Below, one piece after another: positions 55,802-64,000 of a DNA stretch of 64,000 nucleotides (positions are counted from its first letter, which is position 1; each line of letters starts with the position of its first letter). The notes beneath the pieces were generated by a model. It made no database searches, was not told the DNA's origin, and saw only the letters and a program-made list of their open reading frames with translations. The DNA is from Marsupella aquatica (Eukaryota > Marchantiophyta). The translations under genes and the position numbers were made by a program. The DNA lies in NCBI GenBank assembly GCA_973895155.1, contig OZ316896.1, forward strand, positions 23,436,001 through 23,500,000, given 5' to 3'.

Positions 55802-55916
55802 TGTGATGCCTAGACAGGAATCACTCGGCCGGTTAAGTGGGTAAAGCAGGAAGGCACCCTAGGAACACCTTAGTATAGTGACAAAACAAGGAAAATATAA
55901 ACAATTAGGGGCAACC

Positions 55917-58900
55917 ATGGAACCCGGGCAGAGGCCGGAGGTAAGGCTGAGGGTGAAAACCCGATTAGGGTTAGGGCGCGTTAAGCGTCGGCGGCTAGGA
56001 AGGATCAACGGGAAGAAGGACCGGCAGAGGAGAGGGGTAAGGAGCGCTTGCAGGAGATGGTGGCTCATTTGCGAGCACGAACTAGGCAGACGACTACGGG
56101 AGGCCAACTACTGTCAGCTGCTTAGGCAAGCACTCGGGGAGAGAGTAGATACCGACGATCAACCTAAGGAGGGTATGAGCAACGTCAATCAAGCGGCACA
56201 TTTCTGGGGATGCCTGTTCGAACGGGCAACTGAGTACATCAAGACTTACGAGGACGAGGAGTCAGAAAGGGCAGCTCGAGAACGGCAGGAGCTCGCTCGA
56301 TTGTGGGAGCTGCAGAAGACGGCTTTCTTAGGAGGCGAACTCATCAAGGACGAGTTCCTGTGGACGCCTACTTCCAATCAACTCGACGATCTTCTGTTTT
56401 GCAAGGACAGCGTCGTCGGCATCCGAGAGGCCATCAAGAACTGCAACGACATACACTGGGAATTAAAGGGTAGCACGGAAAGGTGGACCCAGGCAACGGT
56501 GCTAGGAGAAACCTCCACGGCAGCAGAGATGAAGAGGAAGGGAGCCGTCAACGATGAAGCCACCCCGGCAAAAAGAACGAGGTCGGCGGCACCAAAGAAG
56601 CCAGCCGAGCAGCAGAGCAGGAGGCAGGGAGAAGCCGAAGAGGAGGAGGTCGATCCCATCAAGGCCATTCCAACCAGGGATGACACCTGGAAGGGCTGGG
56701 CGGCAACCCTACCGGTGGAGGTGCAACTACATTTTGCACGGGAGGAGGATGCATGCTTTACGGCCATGCAGACCAAGAAGTACCAAGGCTTCATGGCCGG
56801 ATCCGGCTTGGAGGCCTTTGTAAGATTACCATGGCTGAAGCCGGAGGTACCGGAGTCAGACCTATTAGAATTCGTGGGGTCATGGGAACCCGAGACCAAT
56901 TGCACGAGGATATATGGGAAGGATTTCTATCTTACTCCCAAGGTGATTGCCGAAGTGTTTGGCTTGCCGATGGGCAATAAGACCAAAGTTGATACCAGGA
57001 AGACCTTGCCTGACAAGGAGTTCCGGTCGTTCCCCGGGCCATCAACGAAGAATGGCTTCTTCCGGAACACCTGCACCAACCCGCACATAGGAGAGATGAT
57101 CGACTTCTTGCGGGTGACCATGCATTGTAACTTGCCGAGGGCAGAGATCGGCAAGGCACAGGTCTATCTGGCAGAAAGGCCAGACCCAAGCCGGGACTAC
57201 AACGGGTACCTCCTCAACCAATTGAAGAAGATCTTAAAGGAGGAGCAGCAGGTAATTGGCATGGGGAGCGTGTCGCGGCTTGGCTATCACATGCCGCTGT
57301 TGTGCCGGTATGCCAGAGGTCAGACTTTTGCCCCGGTACTTCCCCTGCAGGTAAGGGCACCCGAGGAAGCTCCAACGCCGAGGCCGTTGGCTGAGAAGCC
57401 TCAACCACCTGTTAGTCCTACGATCGAGCAGGTGTTTAGGCCCAGGAAGGAAGACTTGCCGATGCAGCAACCAGGCATGCAGAGTCTGCTGAAACTACTG
57501 GAGAAAGAAAAGAAATCGGCATCGGCAACAACAACGGCAACGGCAACAATGCAGGACACTACTACAGAGGTAGGCCTACACCAGCTCACAAGAGAAAACC
57601 CCTTTGCTGGAGACAAGGAGAGAATCAGGCCGGAATCCAAGCCAGGTGTTCGAATGTACGTGGGAACCTCAAGCTCCGAATCTGAGGCAGAATTGCCTGA
57701 AGCTCCTACCGAGGAAGAGGAGAGGGAGAAGCCGGAAATCCAAGAGGTAGAGGAGGCAGTGGAGGACTGCAGCCATGATAATTCCGGCTATGGGTCGGAC
57801 CATCACGTTCCAGGAGTAAGGACCTGTGGCCGGTTTGTCCCCACACTTCCAAGGGTAGTGCGAGGGGACCCCAACCAGCAGAGTAGCCCTGAGTCTCCCC
57901 CACCAGATGTTGCTCCCCCGAGCTTCGACGGCATAAAACAGACGGTGCAGGAATTTCAGGAGCGAATCAAGCAGGAGGAAGAGGCCGCCCTGGCTAAGGA
58001 AAAGGATTTACCAGGAGGAGATTGGCCGGAGGACATCAGGCGGCTAGCCGAAAAAGGAAGCAAACCTCTAGCCACGATTGAAGAGATCCGCAGGACGGCT
58101 TGGGAGCAGAGGCCACGATGGGCGATGCCGATCACTTCTACTTACTCCACCTACGCTAAGAATAGAGCCATGGAGTATGGTGAGATGTGTGGGGAACTTG
58201 CGCTCGGCATCTTTGGAGAGGAGTTGGAGGTAGGACCCTTTTTCCATAGGGAGCAGTTGGAGAAGCACCAATTAGAAGAAGCGGTGGCTTTAGAGAGAAG
58301 CAAGAAGGACGAGGTCATTCGGCGGCTTAGGAGGATGGGAGCCGAGATTGAAGATCTAAGGGCGGCCAAGAAAGCCCAAGATGAACTGCGGATTAAACGA
58401 CATGAGCTGAACATCATGCAGGGGCAGTTGGACGCCGCGCAGGCTGATAATCAGAATATCAAGGATAAACTGACTCAGACGCAGGAAGAGTTGGCCGACA
58501 CGATCAAAGAAAGGGAAAAGTGGAAGCAAGAGCTGAAGAATACAGAGGAGGCCCACATAACAGCCAACAGCCGGGCCATGGCGGAGACCCAAAGAAAGGA
58601 ATGGGCGTTGAAAGGGGAGCTCGAGAAAATCCGCGGAGCCCTTGAGCAGAAGGAGGTCGAGTTAGGGAAATCCTATCAAGGGATTATGGCGCTGCAGCAG
58701 GAGCTTGCGTCCCTGACGGCCAGCTTCAAGGCCGACCTAAGGGAGAAGGACGAGATGCTCGAACAGACTTACGCCAAGATGAACCAGATGGAGTCTGTCA
58801 TCATTGCAGAGCTCGACAAGGAGCTAAGAGCAACCCAGGAGGAGAAGGCTACCTTGAAGAAGGAATTGGAGGAAGCCCACAGGGAGCAGGAGGAGGCCAA

Positions 58901-59540
58901 AAACGAGCTGGAGGGGGCACGTAAGGACCTGGATGAAACCCAAGAGGAGTTGGAGGAAATCACGAGGAAGATGGAGAACCTACAGCGGCGGGCCGACAAC
59001 CAAACAGAGCGGCTGAAGAAACAAGCCGCAGTATTTAAATGCTTAGCTGCAGCGGGTCCATCTCCTGTTGGGACAAACCAGTTACCAGGGGTGGTAATTG
59101 CCGAAGGACAAGCCGCGCCACCTGCACCAGTGCCGGAGGTAAGTGGGAAGGGGAAGGGACCAGCTGCCGAGCCACCAACGAAGAAGAAGCGGAAACCTTC
59201 AGGGTCAAGGAGTAATACGACTTCACAGGCCGTGGTGATCAAGGAGGTAGACCCAACACCGACCCCAGACAGGGTCACGGCTAGGGATCCAACTACCCTA
59301 GGGGAAGGGGAAGCCGAAGCCGTGAGAGTGGCTGAAGCCGAAGCCGTGAGAGTGGCTGAGGCCGAAGCCGTGGGTATTGCTGAGGCCGGTGTCGAGGCTG
59401 AAGCCGAAGGTGGACCCAGTCAGGCCGAGGGAGAGTTGACTCGGTCAAGGGCAGGTAATCTGTCAGTAGGCGGGCCAACGGCAGTGGCTGAGGAGGAAGT
59501 GTTGGGGGCGTCCATTGAGGATCCACCACCGGTGTCGTGA
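55917..59540 (+). CDS. LTR-encoded ORF3, longest intact copy (1,207 residues)
   Basis: ATG at 55917 in the context AACCATGG, 115 bases into the LTR. The basic start, mobile-domain-like centre (about 300-450), coiled coil (about 748-1035), KKKRKPSG (about 1090) and Ala/Glu-rich tail are as described for the 3' LTR copy. The tail has two units of an 8-residue repeat (VAEAEAVR) where the 20-40 kb element has fewer. No stop or frameshift is present, although this is a solo LTR that no longer needs the protein for movement. Intactness may simply reflect youth. Any transcript would have to start in the flank or in the first 115 bases. Confidence 0.8.
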   Translation: MEPGQRPEVRLRVKTRLGLGRVKRRRLGRINGKKDRQRRGVRSACRRWWLICEHELGRRLREANYCQLLRQALGERVDTDDQPKEGMSNVNQAAHFWGCLFERATEYIKTYEDEESERAARERQELARLWELQKTAFLGGELIKDEFLWTPTSNQLDDLLFCKDSVVGIREAIKNCNDIHWELKGSTERWTQATVLGETSTAAEMKRKGAVNDEATPAKRTRSAAPKKPAEQQSRRQGEAEEEEVDPIKAIPTRDDTWKGWAATLPVEVQLHFAREEDACFTAMQTKKYQGFMAGSGLEAFVRLPWLKPEVPESDLLEFVGSWEPETNCTRIYGKDFYLTPKVIAEVFGLPMGNKTKVDTRKTLPDKEFRSFPGPSTKNGFFRNTCTNPHIGEMIDFLRVTMHCNLPRAEIGKAQVYLAERPDPSRDYNGYLLNQLKKILKEEQQVIGMGSVSRLGYHMPLLCRYARGQTFAPVLPLQVRAPEEAPTPRPLAEKPQPPVSPTIEQVFRPRKEDLPMQQPGMQSLLKLLEKEKKSASATTTATATMQDTTTEVGLHQLTRENPFAGDKERIRPESKPGVRMYVGTSSSESEAELPEAPTEEEEREKPEIQEVEEAVEDCSHDNSGYGSDHHVPGVRTCGRFVPTLPRVVRGDPNQQSSPESPPPDVAPPSFDGIKQTVQEFQERIKQEEEAALAKEKDLPGGDWPEDIRRLAEKGSKPLATIEEIRRTAWEQRPRWAMPITSTYSTYAKNRAMEYGEMCGELALGIFGEELEVGPFFHREQLEKHQLEEAVALERSKKDEVIRRLRRMGAEIEDLRAAKKAQDELRIKRHELNIMQGQLDAAQADNQNIKDKLTQTQEELADTIKEREKWKQELKNTEEAHITANSRAMAETQRKEWALKGELEKIRGALEQKEVELGKSYQGIMALQQELASLTASFKADLREKDEMLEQTYAKMNQMESVIIAELDKELRATQEEKATLKKELEEAHREQEEAKNELEGARKDLDETQEELEEITRKMENLQRRADNQTERLKKQAAVFKCLAAAGPSPVGTNQLPGVVIAEGQAAPPAPVPEVSGKGKGPAAEPPTKKKRKPSGSRSNTTSQAVVIKEVDPTPTPDRVTARDPTTLGEGEAEAVRVAEAEAVRVAEAEAVGIAEAGVEAEAEGGPSQAEGELTRSRAGNLSVGGPTAVAEEEVLGASIEDPPPVS

Positions 59541-59801
59541 CGGTGCAAGGGCGCCGTTCCTTTTAGGGAGGGCGGACGTGGAGGGAGGAGGCGTGAGTGG
59601 GCAGGGCGGGCACGGATCTCCACGTTTAGGATTAGGATCAGAACCAGGAGCGGCCCTGACACTTAGCTTAGTGGGATTGCGGTCCCACTGGTAGGAGCAA
59701 CACTTGTGCTCCTGCCTTGCTGTACATAGGTAGATTCGGGCAAGTAGATTACTGTTAAGTAGATTAGGCTTACGATGCAAAGAATGGCGGATCCACTACC
59801 A

Positions 59802-59811
59802 GGATAAGTAC
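59802..59811 (+). promoter_or_regulatory. TATA-like element of the LTR
   Basis: GGATAAGTAC in the ordinary LTR tail, at the same place as in the other copies. A start site about 30 bases further on would drive whatever lies downstream, here the inverted LTR fragment at 60461. Prediction only. Confidence 0.3.
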
Positions 59812-60460
59812 CTGGGCAGCGGGGAGCTCAGGGCCTCTTCTTTAGCAAGTTTTTAGTTTGCACCAGCCGGGCTGGGATCAAGTAGTACGAGAAGCTCTCG
59901 GTTAGTCATACAGTGACCCTTGTGTATATTCATGTTTCCTCATGCCTAAGAGCTGAATAGAGTTGGCCTCACGGCTTAGTTCGCAGAACTTGTGTATGAG
60001 ATGTACTGTTTGTATGGCAAGTGCATGGTATGACTCAGTCAGAATGAGTCATTTTGCTATTTGTGTGTCGCATTAACTTGTGTGAAGAGTGCCCACATCA
60101 ACAGAAGGAAGGAAAGTAAGCAGGGGAGTGAGAGTTGGATGTGTCGAGCTGAGAGAGGTCTTAGCGGCTTAACCAAGCCTATTGGGGATCATTCCGGCGG
60201 CGGAATCCAAACATACCTAACAAGACGGAGGGGAAGACAGGGGAAGACAGGGGAAGGCCTATATTAGGCCGGCTACGTATCTCATGACCCGATGAAGGAT
60301 CTGTCCAGTATATGTGTGTAAAATGTTAATAGTAGTAGTAGAAGGTTAGCAGCGTCCCATGCCGCTAAGCCGCGGAAACGGCCTCGCCAAGCGTGAAACC
60401 GCGGGAATCGGCTTGAGCTGGGGGGTTTCTTGGGTTTAGGGAGCCATGGGACGCACCACA

Positions 60461-61373
60461 GTAATCTTACAAAGGCCTCCAAGCCGGATCCGGCCATGAA
60501 GCCTTGGTACTTCTTGGTCTGCATGGCCGTAAAGCATGCATCCTCCTCCCGTGCAAAATGTAGTTGCACCTCCACCGGTAGGGTTGCCGCCCAGCCCTTC
60601 CAGGTGTCATCCCTGGTTGGAATGGCCTTGATGGGATCGACCTCCTCCTCTTCGGCTTCTCCCTGCCTCCTGCTCTGCTGCTCGGCTGGCTTCTTTGGTG
60701 CCGCCGACCTCGTTCTTTTTGCCGGGGTGGCTTCATCGTTGACGGCTCCCTTCCTCTTCATCTCTGCTGCCGTGGAGGTTTCTCCTAGCACCGTTGCCTG
60801 GGTCCACCTTTCCGTGCTACCCTTTAATTCCCAGTGTATGTCGTTGCAGTTCTTGATGGCCTCTCGGATGCCGACGACGCTGTCTTTGCAAAACAGAAGA
60901 TCGTCGAGTTGATTGGAAGTAGGCGTCCACAGGAACTCGTCCTTGATGAGTTCGCCTCCTAAGAAAGCCGTCTTCTGCAGCTCCCACAATCGAGCGAGCT
61001 CCTGCCGTTCTCGAGCTGCCCTTTCTGACTCCTCGTCCTCGTAAGTCTTGATGTACTCAGTTGCCCGTTCGAACAGGCATCCCCAGAAATGTGCCGCTTG
61101 ATTGACGTTGCTCATACCCTCCTTAGGTTGATCGTCGGTATCTACTCTCTCCCCGAGTGCTTGCCTAAGCAGCTGACAGTAGTTGGCCTCCCGTAGTCGT
61201 CTGCCTAGTTCGTGCTCGCAAATGAGCCACCATCTCCTGCAAGCGCTCCTTACCCCTCTCCTCTGCCGGTCCTTCTTCCCGTTGATCCTTCCTAGCCGCC
61301 GACGCTTAACGCGCCCTAACCCTAATCGGGTTTTCACCCTCAGCCTTACCTCCGGCCTCTGCCCGGGTTCCAT
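60461..61373 (-). pseudogene. ORF3, first 304 codons only (truncated)
   Basis: ATG at 61373 in AACCATGG context. The frame is open through the basic N-terminus to FVRL in the mobile-domain-like region, then runs into the reversed end of the neighbouring LTR and stops at about 60282 after a chimeric tail of some 60 residues. It retains no coiled coil. Confidence 0.85.
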
Positions 61374-61488
61374 GGTTGCCCCTAATTGTTTATATTTTCC
61401 TTGTTTTGTCACTATACTAAGGTGTTCCTAGGGTGCCTTCCTGCTTTACCCACTTAACCGGCCGAGTGATTCCTGTCTAGGCATCACA
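60461..61488 (-). mobile_element. Truncated 3' LTR of a second element
   Basis: Minus-strand LTR start TGTGATGCCTAG at 61488, continuing 1,028 bases to GTAAGATTAC inside ORF3, where it stops at the end of the plus-strand LTR. The remaining 3.6 kb is not in this window to its left. Confidence 0.93.
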
Positions 61489-64000
61489 TAGCTCCCCACT
61501 TAATTGTGAAGCGTCCTCGCAAACAACTTCATCTTCGTCCATATAGTATTTCTTGAGGCGGTCATAATGGATGCGAACTGGATATACCTCTCCCGTAATG
61601 TTGGCCAATTGCACGGAGCCATTGGGGAACATCATGGTTACTCTAAAGGGTCCTAACCAGCGAGTGTAAAGCTTTCCTGGAAACCTACTATACCTACTGT
61701 CATAAAGTAGCACAAGATCACCGGTATGAATACTAACTACTTTTAACCTTTTATCATACTGCTGCTTCATGATATTCTGTCTATATTCTACTCTCTCGGC
61801 TGAAATCATTCTCGCTTCCTCTAAAGCTTCTAACCTATATTCTCGCTCCTTTAGGCTCTCCTCCGCTGAGGCTCTTTCCTCAATTGTAACTTGAAATGTC
61901 GGTATCTCAAGTTGCGTGGGTACCAGGGCTTCTTGTCCAAAGGTTAAGAAGAAGGGTGTATGACCGGTAGTGGATTTATAGGCCAGATTGTAAGCAAAAA
62001 CAGCAGCAAACAATTTATCATCCCAATCGAGTTTGTTCTGAGCTACTGTCTTGTTCAATATCTTTCCTATGATTCCGTTTGCTCGTTCTGTCAACCCGTT
62101 TGCCTTTGGATGGTAGGGAGTAGTAGGCCTATGTTTAACTAAATACTGCTCATTTAAACGACTAATTATATCATTCAAAAAATGGGTTCCTCTATCACTA
62201 ACTAATTCTAGGGGTGCTCCATACCTGGTGAAGATCTGCTCATACATGAATCTAGCCGTAGTAATTGCATCATCCTTCGTTGTTGGTCTGGCCTCTACCC
62301 ATTTAGTTGCATAATCCGTAGCCAGGATTATGTACTTGTTCCGTCGAGGGTGGGTCAGTGGTTTCAGAGGTCCAATGTAATCAATACCCCACTTCTCGAA
62401 TGGTGCCAGAGGTAGAATAGGGTGCAGTGGATGCCTGGTGGACGCCCTTGGTCCGCCCGCTCGTTGACAAGGATCGCATTGTTTGATAAACTGATAGACA
62501 TCTTTGTGCAAGGTGGGCCACCAGTAACCGGCATTTAATATCTTCTTAGACGTGGTTACTGGGGCAAAATGTCCTCCGGCCTCCTCTCCATGCATGGCCC
62601 GTAGGACTCGTTTTACCTCTCTCTTCTCCAAACACCTTTGAATCGTGCCGTTGATTCCATGCTTGTGCAGTATGCCTTTAATGCACTGATACTGTCTGAC
62701 CTTCCGCACAAAGACTGTGGCTTGCTCTCGGCTTAATCCTGGCTGTAATCTGGAAGTGCTGAGAAATTGTAAAATCTCAGGGTACCATGTACCAGCTATT
62801 TCCACAACGAATAGCTCCTCGTCGGGGAATCGATCATCGATGCAATCCGTGGCAGGTTTACCTGTGATCCTTGAAAAGAAGTCGGCATTGGCATGTAACT
62901 TTCCTGGCTTGATCCTCAGCTCATAGTCAAACTCCTGTAATAGCAAAATCCATCTTGCTACTCTGCCTGTAAGGTCCGGCTTATTGACTAGGTACTTCAA
63001 ACTTTCATGATCAGTATGAAAGATTACCTTGTACCCTAGTAAATAATGCCTAAACTTTTTACAAGAATAAATGACTCCTAATGCTTCTCTTTCCGTGGTA
63101 GAGTAGTTCCGTTCGGCATCGGCAAGCTGACGGCTTGCGAAGTATATGGGATGGTCCCTTCCTTTCTCATCCAACTGACTTAGTACTGAGCCAATACAGA
63201 AGCCCGAGACATCTACAAAAACATGAAAATCTTTGTTCCAGTCCGGTGCTATCATGACTGGGGCCTCTACTAACATCTGCTTCAATTCTACCACCGCTGT
63301 GACTCGTTCGGGTGTGGGTTCGAAGTCTGCTCCTGCCTTGAGCATGTTGGTTAATGGTAAAGCTAGCTTGGCAAAATCCTTGATGAACCGGCGATAGTAA
63401 CCAATGCATCCCAAGAAGGATCTTACATCCTTTATGTTCTTAGGTTGCATGATATCTAGCCATACTGCTAGCTTACCTTTGTCAATCTCAATGCCCTTCC
63501 TTGATACCTTGTGACCTAGTAGCACCCCCTCGGTTACTGCAAAAAAACATTTATCTGGGTGTAACTTGAGACCCACCTCCCTACATCTCATGAAGGTTTT
63601 CCTGAGGTATTTAGCATGTTTCGATGCCTTCCCGAATACTGCAAAGTCATCAATGAAGATTTCCATGAACTTTCTCAAGTAATCATGAAAAATGTTCACC
63701 ATTAATCGTTGGAACATAGCTGGTGCGTTGCAGAGTCCAAACGGCATACGATTGAAGACATAGATCCCCCATTCCGTGATGAAGGCCGTCTTGATTTGGT
63801 CTTCCTGCCGAATCCTGATTTGGTTATAACCAGAGTATCCATCCATGAATGAATATAGTTCATGACTGGCTACCATGTCTAGTACCATATCAGTAACGGT
63901 AAAGGAAAATGGTCTTTTAATGTTGCTTCATTCAGCTTCCTGTAATCCTGACAAACCCGGATCTTGGGTTTACCATCGGGTCCAGCTTTCTTGGGAACTA
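61477..64000 (-). pseudogene. pol: Pol of a second element (RT to integrase), partial, one frameshift
   Basis: Nearly identical to 24830-27360: RT box FIDD, RNase H, integrase zinc and DDE motifs, and the final CDA-stop supplied by the LTR at 61488-61477. A base is missing at about 63895 (CAGTAACGG against CAGTAAACGG), which puts the first part of RT out of frame with the rest. The coding sequence continues past the window edge. Either a recent inactivating mutation or a sequencing error. Confidence 0.88.
61489..61501 (-). promoter_or_regulatory. Polypurine tract of the second element
   Basis: AAGTGGGGAGCTA on the minus strand directly before the LTR start, identical to the first element. 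Confidence 0.78.

Larger units (their letters stand above)
55802..60460 (+). mobile_element. Complete plus-strand LTR (4,659 bp) with intact ORF3, no target duplication
   Basis: It runs from TGTGATGCCTAG to GACGCACCACA. No internal region is attached on either side, so it is a solo LTR. The flanks differ (CTCTC at left, GTAAT at right), unlike the perfect 5-bp duplications of the other two insertions. It is 23 bp longer than the LTRs at 20-40 kb, from one extra 24-bp unit in ORF3 and one base missing near 60400. Confidence 0.93.

Noticed and set aside
61477-64000. Second complete retrotransposon
   Set aside because: Only pol and a truncated 3' LTR are in the window; the rest is outside or lost.

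Overview
This is a plant nuclear window, most likely from a moss. The best clue is a decayed pentatricopeptide-repeat gene (8813-10645, minus) ending in a DYW domain whose wording closely matches the PLS-class PPR family I know from mosses such as Physcomitrium. That placement is inference; another land plant is possible. GT-AG introns, long AT-rich spacers and dense retroelements fit a plant chromosome. 34967-35066 is a run of exactly 100 N, i.e. an assembly gap.

The dominant system is one Ty3/Gypsy retrotransposon family with very long LTRs (about 4.64-4.66 kb, starting TGTGATGCCTAG and ending GACGCACCACA). A complete element lies on the minus strand at 20206-39982, bounded by a 5-bp target duplication GAAGG. 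Its internal part (24842-31065) holds a primer-binding site, gag-protease, a pol frame overlapping gag in -1, and a polypurine tract directly before the 3' LTR. The pol stop codon is supplied by the first 12 bases of the LTR. Each LTR then carries a third ORF of about 1,200 codons (ORF3: basic N-terminus, plant-mobile-domain-like middle, long coiled coil). ORF3 therefore sits in U3 as the third cistron of the genomic RNA, and every solo LTR is also a copy of ORF3.

Copies are nested in each other. The full element sits inside an old relic of its own family (19970-20205 plus 39988-41769). Its 5' LTR is split by a solo LTR (31981-36256, target duplication CCCTT). At the right, a plus-strand LTR with intact ORF3 (55802-60460) abuts a truncated minus-strand LTR (60461-61488) belonging to a second element whose pol runs off the window (61489-64000). 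At the left are an older LTR with a broken ORF3 (1-3352) and another LTR end (3353-4118). Most nonsense mutations in the relics are C-to-T changes.

Between the retroelement blocks: 4119-15800 is mostly spacer with tandem repeats, the PPR pseudogene and a very diverged LTR-like stretch (12640-13110). 15932-18023 is a two-exon gene for an atypical protein-kinase-like protein, the best host gene here. 41770-55801 holds minisatellites, a broken ORF3-like ORF (45531-47351), a decayed MULE-type transposase gene with an intron (48121-51903), and several arrays sharing one short palindromic core (43.6-44.15, 49.55-49.89, 52.49-52.76 and 55.34-55.8 kb).
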